Positions 7,138-16,122 of a DNA stretch of 64,000 nt are shown piece after piece. The notes beneath the pieces are model-generated. The model did no database searches, was not told the origin of the DNA, and worked only from the letters and a program-made list of their open reading frames with translations. Source of the stretch: G963668345 sp965206025 (GTDB taxonomy: Bacteria; Acidobacteriota; Terriglobia; Bryobacterales; UBA6623); contig CBDBIU010000005.1 in NCBI GenBank assembly GCA_965206025.1, positions 1,364,001 to 1,428,000 on the forward strand. The letters are read 5' to 3'. Every line of letters starts with the position of its first letter. Position 1 is the stretch's first letter. Both the position numbers and the translations under genes were made by a program.

Positions 7138-9261
7138 TCAGTAGGCCAGGACGCGCTCGATTTCACGCTGCACGTCTTCGGGCTGGGGGAGGATTTCGCG
7201 CTCGAGCGTCGGGCTGTAGGCGACCCAGGTGTCCAGCGCGCCGACACGGCCAATCGGAGCGTCCAAGCGGTCGAAAAGCTCGTCGGCCAGGCGAGCCGAG
7301 ATCTCCGCGCCATAGCCGAAGGAGAGGCAGTCTTCGTGTGCTATGACCGTGCGGTTCGTCTTCGACACCGACGCCGCAATGGCGTCCCAATCGTAGGGAT
7401 TGAGCGACCGCAGATCGAGTATTTCGATCGAGACGTCGAGCTTCTTTTCCACCGCCACGGCCGCCTGAAGCGAGCGGTGCACAAGAGCGCCGTAGGTGAC
7501 CACGGTCAGATCCCGTCCGCTCTTGACCAACTGCGCCTTGCCGAAGGGCACGGTGTAATCGGCTCCGGGATAGGGACTGCGGTTATAGGTTTCGCGATAC
7601 AGCTTCTTGTGTTCGAGAAATAAGACCGGATCGTCGCAGCGGATGGCGGTACGAAGCAGGCCCACGGCATCGGCCGCGTTCGACGGCATCACGACCCGCA
7701 GCCCGGGGATGTGAGTGAAGGTAACCTCGCCCGACTGGCTGTGATAGGGTCCTGCTCCGCCGAGGTACCCGCCGATGGGAGCGCGAATGACGAACGGCGC
7801 TGAAAAGCCGTTTGCCGAACGCCATCGCAAGGTGGCCAGTTCGTTGCGGATTTGCATCATGGCGGGCCAGATGTAGTCGAAAAACTGAATTTCGACGACG
7901 GGTTTCAAGCCCCGCGTCGCCATGCCGGTCGCGCGTCCGACAATGGCCGCCTCGGCCAAGGGCGAGTTGAACACCCGCTGGCCGCCGAATTCGCGTTGCA
8001 GCCCCAGAGTTGCCTTAAACACACCGCCCTTCCCCTTGACGGACGCCAGGTTCTCTTCGCTGCTGCAGTCGGCCACGTCCTCGCCGAAAACGACGATGCG
8101 CGAGTCGTGCCGCATCTCGTCCCGCAGACACGCGTTAATGGAGTCGACCATGGTCTTCGGGTCGCCGTCGAACCGTGCTTCGGACTGAAACTCATCGCCG
8201 GCGGGATCGACAGTCGGTGAATAGAGGAACTTCAGAGCGCTGCCGGGGGCGGGCGGGGATGCCTTGAGCGCCTCCTCGAGAGCCTCGTGAATCTCTTGAT
8301 CGACTTCGTCGTGAATGGTGAGAATCGCGTGCTCGTCGGCGACGCCTTCCTTCTCGAGCAAATCGGCCAGCTTGCGAATTGGGTCGCGAGCGGCTTCTTG
8401 CTCCCTTTCCTCAGGCATCTTGTAGAGGGTTTCGTCGTCGGAGAGAGAGTGCGAGTAGGGCCGCGTGGTATGAGCGTGTACCAGAGCCGGGCCCTGCCCA
8501 CTGCGACAATAGTGAACGGCTTCTTTGACGGCCTGGTAGCTGGCGGGGAAATCCACCCCATCTACCTCCTGTACGGACAGGTGCGGAAAACCCGAGACCA
8601 GCCGAGAGATGCTGCCGCCCGCGGTTTGAACCTCGACGGGGACTGATATGGCGTAGCCGTTGTCCTCGATGAGAAACAGGACGGGCAGGCGTTCCAGGCA
8701 AGCCGCGTTGAGAGCTTCCCAGACTTCGCCCTCGCTCGAGGCGCCGTCGCCCAGCGTGATCAACACGACCGCTTCCTCTTGGTCCGCGCTGTCTAAACGT
8801 TCCCGCTTCCGAACGAACTCAAAGCGGCCGGCATGAGCGCAGCCGACTGCCTGCAGGGCTTGTTGGCCCGTCGTGCTCGACGCGGAGACGATGCGCAGCT
8901 CGGGACTCGACCAATGGGAAGGCATTTGGCGCCCTCCCGAAGCCTCGTCGGTGCCGGCTCCGAGGGCTTGCAGGAACATTTGCCGCGGCTTGACGCCCAA
9001 CGCCAGGGCAAGCGAACGGTCGCGATAGTAGGGGTAGCACCAGTCGAAACCGGGCCGCAACGCCATTCCGGCCGCGGTTTGAATGGCTTCGTGTCCGGCC
9101 GCGCTGATCTGGAAGAAGATCTGGTTGCGCCGCTTGAGAATGACCTCACGGTCATCGAGGCGGCGGGAAAGATACATGCCGCGGTAGGCGTCAAGAAGTT
9201 CGTCGGCGGCCGCAGCGCCGGAACGCAGGCCCTTTTGCGCCAAAGCGCTTTCGGCGGGCAT
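7138..9261 (-). CDS. Fused E1 alpha/beta subunit of a branched-chain 2-oxoacid dehydrogenase
   Basis: This 707-residue protein joins both E1 subunits of a thiamine-diphosphate 2-oxoacid dehydrogenase. Residues 1-330 are the alpha part, with the ThDP motif GDG...N (GDGASSEGEVW to LIEDNGYAIS). Residues about 365-707 are the beta part (VFGEDVADC, NSPLAEAAIVG, HSQSGE, HEDCLSFGYGAEI). The reaction is oxidative decarboxylation of branched-chain 2-oxoacids and transfer to E2 lipoyl groups. No E2 or E3 gene lies nearby. The fused form is known from several phyla, Acidobacteriota and Bacteroidota among them. It converges on the methylmalonyl operon, and its acyl-CoA products could feed that pathway. 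Confidence 0.93.
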   Translation of the reverse strand: MPAESALAQKGLRSGAAAADELLDAYRGMYLSRRLDDREVILKRRNQIFFQISAAGHEAIQTAAGMALRPGFDWCYPYYRDRSLALALGVKPRQMFLQALGAGTDEASGGRQMPSHWSSPELRIVSASSTTGQQALQAVGCAHAGRFEFVRKRERLDSADQEEAVVLITLGDGASSEGEVWEALNAACLERLPVLFLIEDNGYAISVPVEVQTAGGSISRLVSGFPHLSVQEVDGVDFPASYQAVKEAVHYCRSGQGPALVHAHTTRPYSHSLSDDETLYKMPEEREQEAARDPIRKLADLLEKEGVADEHAILTIHDEVDQEIHEALEEALKASPPAPGSALKFLYSPTVDPAGDEFQSEARFDGDPKTMVDSINACLRDEMRHDSRIVVFGEDVADCSSEENLASVKGKGGVFKATLGLQREFGGQRVFNSPLAEAAIVGRATGMATRGLKPVVEIQFFDYIWPAMMQIRNELATLRWRSANGFSAPFVIRAPIGGYLGGAGPYHSQSGEVTFTHIPGLRVVMPSNAADAVGLLRTAIRCDDPVLFLEHKKLYRETYNRSPYPGADYTVPFGKAQLVKSGRDLTVVTYGALVHRSLQAAVAVEKKLDVSIEILDLRSLNPYDWDAIAASVSKTNRTVIAHEDCLSFGYGAEISARLADELFDRLDAPIGRVGALDTWVAYSPTLEREILPQPEDVQREIERVLAY

Positions 9262-9416
9262 GGATGCTTCTCAGTGTATCACGGGGCTGGTTTTGCTCCC
9301 GTTCCCGGTTCTCGCCAATTCGCTATGCGACATCCCGCCTTCGCTCCCCCCAAAAGGCAGGCGCCGCGGACCGTTTAGTCGGCTCAACGAAGCAGGGTAG
9401 CCACGTCGAAAGCGGG

Positions 9417-9594
9417 CTAGTGCTTGGTTTTAAAAGTTCGCGTCATTAAAAAGCGCTTTCCCTAAGCATCGTACCGATCGTCAATCCCTCCCGGAAGTGG
9501 TTTGTTCACAGAGCGTTCCCAGCCGCGACCGCGGGGAGCGGTCCAGGGATTGTCGACCTACAAACGATCGCGAAGTTATGGCACCAAGCACTAG
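9417..9594. repeat. CTAG-ended MITE-like repeat, family B, copy 1
   Basis: It starts ctagtgcttggttttaaaag and ends cttatg-like then gcaccaagcactag. The ends are imperfect inverted repeats of about 26 bases (CTAGTGCTTGGT...TTCGCG). The reverse complement of 19247-19412 matches nearly its whole length, including ctttccctaagcatcg, ccggaagtggttt and ggtccagggattgtcg. It is preceded by a family-A-like end (9401-9420). There is no coding content. Confidence 0.7.
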
Positions 9595-9598
9595 GTAC

Positions 9599-9628
9599 TC
9601 AGGCTCATCCTTCGATGAGAAAATGCTT
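9599..9628. mobile_element. Solo terminus of the integrase-type IS
   Basis: These 30 bases (tcaggctcatccttcgatga and on to aaatgctt) are identical to the right end of the IS at 11771-13332. No other part of that IS is here. It lies between two identical 64-base copies of the family B tail. It is best read as a scar of an earlier insertion or recombination. Confidence 0.7.
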
Positions 9629-9647
9629 TCCCGGTTCTCGCCAATTC

Positions 9648-9711
9648 GAGCGGTCCAGGGATTGTCGACCTACAAACGATCGCGAAGTTATGGCACCAAG
9701 CACTAGGTACT
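9648..9711. repeat. Second copy of the family B tail
   Basis: These 64 bases are identical to 9536-9599 (from gagcggtccaggg to ctaggtact). The two copies lie 112 bases apart as direct repeats. The intervening bases hold the solo IS end and a cccggttctcgccaattcg segment also seen at about 9304-9322. This looks like a local duplication around an IS scar. Confidence 0.75.
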
Positions 9712-9861
9712 AAGCAGGAGAGCTTAATACGACTACGTGATTACTTTTATGCAATTTGGTTGTTTGTGCCTCTCCCGGACCCGTGGTCACCCCATTTGCA
9801 GCGGCGTTAATGCCTGATACGATTCAGTCGTACTAACGTTACTAGTACCTGGGAGCTGGCA

Positions 9862-10596
9862 TTGAAAGCCGCCGACCGCACGGGACTGAGCAAAGCCACG
9901 GGAGTGAGCAAAGCGATGATGCTCGGGTTCTCGTGGATGGCGGTCACGCGCATGATTTATCTTGGCATGGCCACGTTAGGCCTAGCCCAAATGGAAAGCT
10001 GGTCCGCTTCCGAGTTGGTATCGCTCGTCCTTCCTGTTCTTCCGTTTTTGCTGCACCTGGCTCTGCTATTCCCCAGGCGTCACCCCGTCACTTCGCGGTA
10101 TCCCTACATTTTTCGCTGGATCTACGGGCTTCCCTTGCTAGCGATCTCAGCCTCCTGGCTCGTCTACGTCATATCACCGGTCATGGGAGGTCATTTCGGG
10201 TGGATCATCGCCTTTTCGATTCGCGACTCTCTAGTGCAAGTCTCCCGACCGGCCCAGATGTGCTTGGCGGTGGCATGCCTCGCCCTGGCCCACCTACTAC
10301 TCAGCGGGTGTTGGAAGGCCACCCGTGTTGAAGGCTGGACGCAGGGATTATTGGGACGACCGATCAAGACCATGCTCGCGCTTCTAGCGGCCCCGGTCTC
10401 GATCGCCATCGCCACGGTCTCGGGTTGTCTCATCCTGGGTGTGCCCACTGATATCCCGAAGGCGAGCGCCGTGGTCTTTGAGCTTGTGTTTCGATCCCAG
10501 AGCTTCGTCGCCTTTGCCGTGGTCTTGATCGGCTTCCCCGCCCTGACCTGTGCCTCTCTGGTGCGGAGCTATCGCACCCTGCCTCAGCGGAGCTAG
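9862..10596 (+). CDS. Polytopic membrane protein of unknown function
   Basis: This 244-residue protein has about seven predicted membrane helices (roughly residues 18-38, 52-70, 85-108, 115-128, 137-155, 170-193, 203-228). The pattern LLFPRRHPVTSRYPY followed by a hydrophobic run resembles the N-terminal membrane module of some SpoIIE-type phosphatases and histidine kinases, but no catalytic domain follows. It could be a truncated sensor or a stand-alone membrane protein. The start is TTG at 9862; ATG at 9916 is an alternative. Its TAG stop is part of a CTAG sequence at the edge of the hairpin 10593-10637. It converges on the deaminase gene. Confidence 0.6.
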   Translation: MKAADRTGLSKATGVSKAMMLGFSWMAVTRMIYLGMATLGLAQMESWSASELVSLVLPVLPFLLHLALLFPRRHPVTSRYPYIFRWIYGLPLLAISASWLVYVISPVMGGHFGWIIAFSIRDSLVQVSRPAQMCLAVACLALAHLLLSGCWKATRVEGWTQGLLGRPIKTMLALLAAPVSIAIATVSGCLILGVPTDIPKASAVVFELVFRSQSFVAFAVVLIGFPALTCASLVRSYRTLPQRS

Positions 10597-10637
10597 CGCG
10601 CTTTTCTCACGAGGTGGTCCGTGAGGCAGGCTCCTAG
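10593..10637. terminator. Hairpin between two convergent genes, CTAG at both ends
   Basis: The segment starts ctagcgcgcttttctcac, similar to the family A end, and ends with ctcctag. The arms ctcacg (10606-10611) and cgtgag (10620-10625) can form a perfect 6-bp stem with an 8-base loop. The TAG stops of both convergent genes lie in the two outer CTAG sequences. It may serve as a bidirectional terminator, and may descend from a family A element. The termination role is inferred from position only. Confidence 0.45.
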
Positions 10638-11635
10638 CCGAGCTTCAACTGGCGGCAGGTGACTGCGGCCTCGGACAATAGCTTCTGGGCTACTTCGTTG
10701 AGGGCGTAGTCGAGGTTGTATACAACCTCGCGAAGACCGCCGTTGATAATCATCTTGGTGCAGATCAGACAGGGAGAAAACGTCGAGTAGAGGGTCGCGT
10801 CTTTCACCGTGATCCCGTGGTAGGCCGCTTGTACGATGGCGTTCTCCTCGGCGTGCGAGCAAAGGCATTCACCGAGTTGGGTCCCGCTCTCGGCCATCGA
10901 GTTGCAACGCGGACAGCCTCCTTCGTTACAGTTCTTCACTCCCCGGGGGGTGCCGTTGTAGCCGGTCGAAATGATCCGCCGGTCTTTGACGATCACCGCA
11001 GCCACCTTGCGCTTCATGCAATTGCTGCGCAGCGACACGACGCGCGCGATGTGCATGAAATACTCGTCCCAGCCGGGACGGCCCTCCGCCATGAGCCACT
11101 GCTTCAGTGGGCCATTGATTCTCTGCTGCAACTCGTCCAGGCCCAAGTCGTTCCTCAGCGTTTCCTCGGCCATCTCATAACAGGCCCGCAACTGCTGATG
11201 CGCGGGGTCGGTGCTCTCCATTTCCTGCTGTTCCTGGCGGATGAACTCCTCAAGCGACTTCGGCGCACGGGGCCCCCCGCGCCGGCGGACACGCTCATAG
11301 CGGACTTCGACGGGCGCGTCGACATGGAGCAAGTGAAAATCCCCTCTTGCCCGCAGGCTCTCGACCTCGTAGGGGTTTCGGATCGAGTCGACTACATAGT
11401 TTTGATCCGGCGCCAAGTGGGCCTTAACCCGTTCGGCGAGCACTCCCGGCCCGTACTCGGCTCGCAGGCGGTTGCCCATCTCGATCAAATTTTCGCGGTT
11501 CCCGGCCTGCTTCCGGCTTTCCAGCTCCGCGCGGATTTCATCGGAGAGCGAGTGGAACCGGAAACCCCTGGACTTGAGATAGTCCGCGGCCGCGGTCTTG
11601 CCGGCGCCATTGGTGCCTGTCAGGCCGATCACCAT
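10634..11635 (-). CDS. P-loop kinase-like domain fused to dCMP deaminase
   Basis: This 333-residue two-domain protein starts MVIGLTGTNGAGKT. Residues 1-175 form a P-loop nucleotide-kinase-like domain (Walker A GTNGAGKT, then DEIRAELE and VVDSIRNPYEVE). Residues about 185-333 are a dCMP deaminase domain with zinc motifs CSHAEENAI and SPCLICTKM. The deaminase reaction makes dUMP from dCMP. The frame is open upstream to 11842, but those residues enter the neighbouring IS, so ATG at 11633-11635 is preferred. The architecture recalls yeast Dcd1 and, more loosely, the bacterial anti-phage AvcD/DcdV proteins. It stands alone between a membrane protein and an IS. It could be dNTP-pool housekeeping or defence. 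Confidence 0.88.
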   Translation of the reverse strand: MVIGLTGTNGAGKTAAADYLKSRGFRFHSLSDEIRAELESRKQAGNRENLIEMGNRLRAEYGPGVLAERVKAHLAPDQNYVVDSIRNPYEVESLRARGDFHLLHVDAPVEVRYERVRRRGGPRAPKSLEEFIRQEQQEMESTDPAHQQLRACYEMAEETLRNDLGLDELQQRINGPLKQWLMAEGRPGWDEYFMHIARVVSLRSNCMKRKVAAVIVKDRRIISTGYNGTPRGVKNCNEGGCPRCNSMAESGTQLGECLCSHAEENAIVQAAYHGITVKDATLYSTFSPCLICTKMIINGGLREVVYNLDYALNEVAQKLLSEAAVTCRQLKLG

Positions 11636-11770
11636 GGTTGGGGCGTCAAGCGGGGTTGGGCAGGGAAGATCGCTCGGTTTGCTTGCGACTGCTAGGCGTC
11701 CCGACGTTGCCCGCGACCCGCACCCTAAGATACCAAGTCCGCCGAGCCGCGGCGAATCGTAGTCTTGTCT

Positions 11771-13332
11771 CATGCAAGATGAGTCTGAACGAGGAGTTTG
11801 TTTCTCACACAAGATGAGCCTGAAGGATCGGGGAGTGGGCATGCTGGGAATTGACTATCCAAGTGCAAAACACCAGCAAGCTGAACCTGCAACAGATCCA
11901 GCAGTTTCTCCACTCCAGCGAGGAGATTCGATTCAAAGGCAAAGGGCGGGCCGAGATCTACACGTGGGTGGCGCGCACGCTTCGCCAGCACGGCTACAGC
12001 CGCCAAAACCGCGCCGACAAAGGGCTGCTGCGGCAGTATCTGGTCAAGATGACCGGACTGAGCCGGGCGCAAATCACGCGGCTGATCCAGCAGTACCGGC
12101 AGGGCGGAGAACTCCAACCCGCCCGCTACCGGCGGCATCGCTTTGCCCGCAAGTACACGCCCGCCGACGTCGAACTGCTGGCGGCGGTGGACGAGGCCCA
12201 CGAAACCCTCAGCGGCCCGGCCACGCGCAAGATCCTCGAGCGGGAATACCAGCAGTACCAGCAGCGCGAATACGAGCGGCTGGCGGGGATCTCGGTGGCC
12301 CAGATCTATCGCCTGCGGCGGCGCAGAGCCTACCGCCAGCGGCGGCTGCATTTCACCAAGACCCGGCCCACGGCGGTGTCGATCGGCGAGCGGCGCCGGC
12401 CCGACCCGCAAGGCCAACCCGGCTTTCTGCGAGTGGATACGGTGCATCAAGGGGATCGCGATGGCGTCAAGGGCGTCTACCACATCAATGCCGTGGATGA
12501 AGTCACCCAGTGGCAAGTGGTCGGCGCCACGCCCGCGATCAGTGAAGCCTGGCTGGAGCCGTTGCTGAAAGCCATGATCGAGCAGTTTCCCTTTCGTATC
12601 CGCGGCTTCCATTCCGACAACGGCAGCGAGTTCCTCAATCGCACGGTGGAGAAGCTATTGAACAAGCTGCTGATCGAACAGACCAAGTCGCGTCCGCGGC
12701 ACTCCAACGACAACGGCTTGGTGGAATCGAAAAACGGCGCGGTGATCCGCAAACACATGGGATATACGTACATCGCGGCGCCGCACGCGGGGCGCATCCA
12801 GCGCTTCTACCAACAGCACTTCAATCCCTATTTGAACTTCCACCGGCCCTGCGGACAGCCCGAGATCAAGACCGACGCCAAAGGCAAGCAGAAGCGGGTG
12901 TACCGCCACTACCAGACGCCTTGGGAATCTTTCGAGAAGTTGCCCGAGGCCGCCAGCTATCTCAAGCCAGGGCAGAGGCTGGAGGCTCTGGGCCGCATTG
13001 CCCAGGCCGAAAGCGACACGGCGGCGGCCCGCCGGATGCAGCGAGCCAAGCAGAAGCTGTTTGCCAGTTTCCGTTCCGCGAACACGCCGTGCTGAACAGC
13101 AGGAAGAGGGCTGTGGAAATGACGGGCGATGGAAAACGAGGAAAACCAAAACCAGGTTTCCCTTCGTTTCCCACCGCCCTTGGAAATCGCTCCGCGATTC
13201 CCACAATCCCACAACCCCGACGACGATTCTCCCCTTCCCAAAACTCAAAATCAAAAAGCCCGAAAGGAGCCCCAGCGACTCAAAAAGCCCCAACCCCCGT
13301 CTTCAGGCTCATCCTTCGATGAGAAAATGCTT
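11771..13332 (+). mobile_element. Integrase-type insertion sequence, copy 1
   Basis: The left end carries two tandem repeats: caagatgagtctgaac (11775-11790) and caagatgagcctgaag (11810-11825). The right end (13301-13332) is the inverted form, cttcaggctcatccttcgat with tgagaaaatgctt. It contains a single transposase gene with an rve core. The right boundary is fixed by the identical solo end at 9599-9628; the left boundary is less certain. A related element lies at 16123. Family name unknown to me. Confidence 0.75.
11851..13095 (+). CDS. DDE integrase-type transposase (rve core)
   Basis: This 414-residue transposase has an N-terminal helix-turn-helix region (about 15-95), a linker and an rve-type catalytic core. 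The presumed DDE triad lies in LRVDTVHQGD (Asp), FHSDNGSEFLN (Asp) and NGLVESKNG (Glu). A basic C-terminus ends QKLFASFRSANTPC. It is about half identical by eye to the transposase at 16213-17379. The start is TTG at 11851; an upstream ATG is out of frame. It appears intact, so the element may still be active. Confidence 0.88.
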   Translation: MTIQVQNTSKLNLQQIQQFLHSSEEIRFKGKGRAEIYTWVARTLRQHGYSRQNRADKGLLRQYLVKMTGLSRAQITRLIQQYRQGGELQPARYRRHRFARKYTPADVELLAAVDEAHETLSGPATRKILEREYQQYQQREYERLAGISVAQIYRLRRRRAYRQRRLHFTKTRPTAVSIGERRRPDPQGQPGFLRVDTVHQGDRDGVKGVYHINAVDEVTQWQVVGATPAISEAWLEPLLKAMIEQFPFRIRGFHSDNGSEFLNRTVEKLLNKLLIEQTKSRPRHSNDNGLVESKNGAVIRKHMGYTYIAAPHAGRIQRFYQQHFNPYLNFHRPCGQPEIKTDAKGKQKRVYRHYQTPWESFEKLPEAASYLKPGQRLEALGRIAQAESDTAAARRMQRAKQKLFASFRSANTPC

Positions 13333-13349
13333 CGTCGTTAGCCGCCCCG

Positions 13350-15188
13350 TCAGCGGGAAGACACGGATTTCGGCGGTCGTGTCGTGCGCCGTTCGAGCCA
13401 CCCCCGGCGCACCGCCGATTGCAATCGAGTGGGGTTTTCAAGTTCCCTTAGGCGGTAAACCGATCGAGATATTCTGCGGGGTTTGAGGGAAAGGACGAGG
13501 GGAACCCCGGCGCGTTCGACGCCGACCCGTACCGCATCCTGCTGATGGACGGTGATCCGCCGCATCACCTCGTCCGGTTCCCCGCTGGTTCGTCGTCCGT
13601 TGATCGCGACAACGCGGTCGCCTAGCTCAAAGCCGGCGGCCACGGCGGGGCCCGTTGGTTGAACGTCGCTGACGACGACGCCCAGACCCGGTGGATTGGA
13701 AAGGCTCATCCCGAGGTCGAGTCGTGACTCCTTGGTTTCGGAAAGCCCGTACCCTGCGTAGCCGAAATAGCGGCTCCAGGGGATCTCCGCTGCGCGGCGA
13801 ACGAGTTGGTCGAAAACGCGCGAGAGGTCTTGAGCAACGACTTCACTGGCGATCTCCTCCAGCGCCGCGGTCTCGTCGAAGTAGCGGCCCGCCTGGGCGT
13901 ACTCCCGATTGAGCTGTCTCATGACGTCGTCGAGGCTGCGACGATTTCGTGTCCGGTGACGGATGCTCAGGTCGAGAAGATGGGCGACGATTTCGCCTTT
14001 CAGGTAGTAGGAGATACTGCGGTCGGGCCGCCCGTAGGCTGGGCGCCCTTCGAGCCAGGCCTCGATGCTCGACTCCTCGGCCGACTGGGTGCGGGCGGCC
14101 GGCCGCCGTTCATGGCTTGTGATCAGCCGGCCCAGGCGGGCCAGGAAGTCGGCTTCGCTCCTCAACCCACTCCCCAAACGGATATATTCGGAGTAGGCCG
14201 AGGTTACTCCTTCGGAGAACCACAGCGACGGGCTGTAATTGGGTTGGGTGAAATCAACCGGCTCCAGTGATTGGGGGCGAATTCTCTTTATGTTCCATAC
14301 GTGAAAAAACTCATGGGCGGTGAGGCCCGACATGTCACACTCGCCACAGCGTCTCGGCCCGTAGATGCTGGTCCCGTTGCGATATTCCATTCCTCCTCCC
14401 GGGCCGTCGGAGAAGTGGTAGACGAGGGTGTAGGAGGGAAACGGAGCGTCTCCCATGAGTTCGGTTGCGGCCGCGACGATTTTTCTGACCGTTTGTTTGA
14501 GCAAGCCGAGGTTGTAGTCGCCTCCGCGGGGGTGCGCGACAATGCGGACACGCCGCCCGTCGTGTTCGAATTCGGCCTCTTCAAAATCCGAAAGGTGGAA
14601 CGGCGTGTCGACGAGCCGGTCGTAGCTGGGGGCATAGTAAACCCCATCGTCGGTGGGCAGCTCCAATGCAGCCTTCCAACGCTTCGGAACATTGCGAAGG
14701 CGCAGAGTGAATCGATGCCGGCGCGCAGCCACTGGATAGGCGAGAACCTGGGCCAGATTGACGCAAACGTGCTCGGAGCCGGCGAAGGCACCGAACGGTC
14801 CGGGGCGATCGGCACGAACCCGATAGCGAACGTCGACGCGCTCCCCCCTGGGAACGCTCAGCCTCCACAGCGAAGGGTTGAGTTTGCTCGCGGGCGCCGC
14901 TTCTCCGGCAGATGCGCGGGCCTCGAAATCGACGACGTGCTGCGCGAAGTCTCGGACCTGGTAGGTCGCATTCCAGACCGGCAGTTGAAAATCGCACTGC
15001 GGACGCCGGCAGGTGGTTTCCACGCTGATCGTCAGCCAACCGGATTTCGCATCCGCTAGGTCGATCTCGTAAGCGGTTTCCGCCGAGAGGACCTGTCCGA
15101 GCAACCACAGAAGACATAGCAGGGAGGAAGCCTTGCCCCACAAGGATGCGTACCGTTTCACAATCGCCGATTGCAGTGAAAAAGCCAC
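13350..15188 (-). CDS. Secreted M61-family metallopeptidase with PDZ domain
   Basis: This 612-residue protein has a signal peptide (about 1-35, ending VLSAETAYE). An N-terminal beta domain, YAPSYDRLVDTPFHLSDF, and the zinc motif GLTAHEFFHVWN (HExxH near residue 290) follow. A PDZ domain lies at about 500-570 (GVVVSDVQPTGPAVAAGFELGD). These are the hallmarks of M61 glycyl aminopeptidases, which act outside the cytoplasm on peptides. The closing segment VYRLRELENPTRLQSAVRRGW resembles the normal M61 C-terminus, so the IS immediately downstream did not truncate it. It is probably monocistronic. Confidence 0.93.
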   Translation of the reverse strand: MAFSLQSAIVKRYASLWGKASSLLCLLWLLGQVLSAETAYEIDLADAKSGWLTISVETTCRRPQCDFQLPVWNATYQVRDFAQHVVDFEARASAGEAAPASKLNPSLWRLSVPRGERVDVRYRVRADRPGPFGAFAGSEHVCVNLAQVLAYPVAARRHRFTLRLRNVPKRWKAALELPTDDGVYYAPSYDRLVDTPFHLSDFEEAEFEHDGRRVRIVAHPRGGDYNLGLLKQTVRKIVAAATELMGDAPFPSYTLVYHFSDGPGGGMEYRNGTSIYGPRRCGECDMSGLTAHEFFHVWNIKRIRPQSLEPVDFTQPNYSPSLWFSEGVTSAYSEYIRLGSGLRSEADFLARLGRLITSHERRPAARTQSAEESSIEAWLEGRPAYGRPDRSISYYLKGEIVAHLLDLSIRHRTRNRRSLDDVMRQLNREYAQAGRYFDETAALEEIASEVVAQDLSRVFDQLVRRAAEIPWSRYFGYAGYGLSETKESRLDLGMSLSNPPGLGVVVSDVQPTGPAVAAGFELGDRVVAINGRRTSGEPDEVMRRITVHQQDAVRVGVERAGVPLVLSLKPRRISRSVYRLRELENPTRLQSAVRRGWLERRTTRPPKSVSSR

Positions 15189-15654
15189 CCTACTCAGCCG
15201 GTGGTGAAGTCGTTCGTCCCCACGACACTCGTCGGTCGCCGTCAGCCGTGTTCACGCGGCCTGGTCGCGGTCCTTAGTGAGTCTTGCAAATTATGGCGAC
15301 AGGGCACGCGTTCAGACGGTAGGGGCGCGGCCTGCCGCGCCCTGGGCCCGCGGGCTAACGCCCACGGCTCTGTGCGGTGATGTTCGGCCAGCCCGTCGTT
15401 TGGCTCAGACCTGCGGTGCATTCCTTTTGTGGCGCACGCATTCTTGCGTGCCGTGCCGCCATTCGTGGCGACATTGTCTCGCTAGCGGATGGGCGCGGTC
15501 GATCGCTCCCTTACGGCTCAAACGACGGGACCCTGCTCGACGGCCGCGGGCGGCTAGCGAAAAAAGCCAGCTAGGACCGGGTACTTTATTGGCCGACTGT
15601 GAACGGGGGAACTTTGACAGGAAGAAGGCCCCTATTCGCCCCACGAAGGGCGAG
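15189..15654. other. Repeat-bearing intergenic region upstream of the M61 gene
   Basis: This 466-base gap holds two repeat pieces. The first, about 15343-15393 (gcccgcgggctaacgcccac), matches 61277-61312. The second, 15430-15485 (gtggcgcacgcattcttgcg then tgccgtg), matches 47692-47745 and 62626-62680. No gene is seen. The promoter of the M61 gene should lie near 15190-15260. Confidence 0.6.
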
Positions 15655-15984
15655 TTACAGGTGATTATTCAACGAGTCAGATAGCTTGTCTTTGCCGACC
15701 GCACCCACGATTTGGTCGACGACGGCGCCGTTTTTAAAGATCAGCAAAGTCGGAATGCCGCGTACGTGGTAACGCGTGGCTGTTTGCGGGTTGCTATCGA
15801 CATCCAACTTGCCGATTTTCGCCCTACCGCTGAACTGAGAAGCCACCTCGTCGACGACCGGTTCCATCTGCCGGCAAGGTCCGCACCAAGCGGCCCAAAA
15901 ATCGACCAGCACAGGGACGTCCGACTGCAAGACATCTTTGTCGAACGAGTCATCGGAAAAAACCAAAGTATCGGGTCCGGCCAT
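15655..15984 (-). CDS. trxA: Thioredoxin
   Basis: This 109-residue protein has the classic thioredoxin fold and the redox motif WCGPC in DFWAAWCGPCRQMEP (about 28-42). Later strand features are KLDVDSNPQTATRYHV and the cis-proline segment RGIPTLLIFKNG. It reduces protein disulfides in the cytoplasm. Length is normal. The ATG at 15982-15984 has an aggat purine tract upstream. It stands alone, followed on the left by repeats and on the right by the second integrase-type IS. Confidence 0.95.
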   Translation of the reverse strand: MAGPDTLVFSDDSFDKDVLQSDVPVLVDFWAAWCGPCRQMEPVVDEVASQFSGRAKIGKLDVDSNPQTATRYHVRGIPTLLIFKNGAVVDQIVGAVGKDKLSDSLNNHL

Positions 15985-16122
15985 TCAAATCCTCCGTCTG
16001 GGCGTCGGCTTCCGCCCCCATTTTTCGCGGCTACGGGCTGCCGACCGCCAAAGGGACTTCGCTAGTTCTATCAACCTACCAGGGTAGCAAATCCAGTTCC
16101 TCACTCCGCCGGGAGAGTTGTC

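Noticed and set aside
9536..9711. Two 64-bp direct repeats as a minimal CRISPR
   Set aside because: Only two copies, the spacing segment is an IS end, no cas genes are nearby, and the repeat is the tail of the family B element.
13350..13500. M61 peptidase truncated by the neighbouring IS
   Set aside because: The C-terminal sequence has the usual M61 ending and the IS boundary lies about 18 bases beyond the stop.
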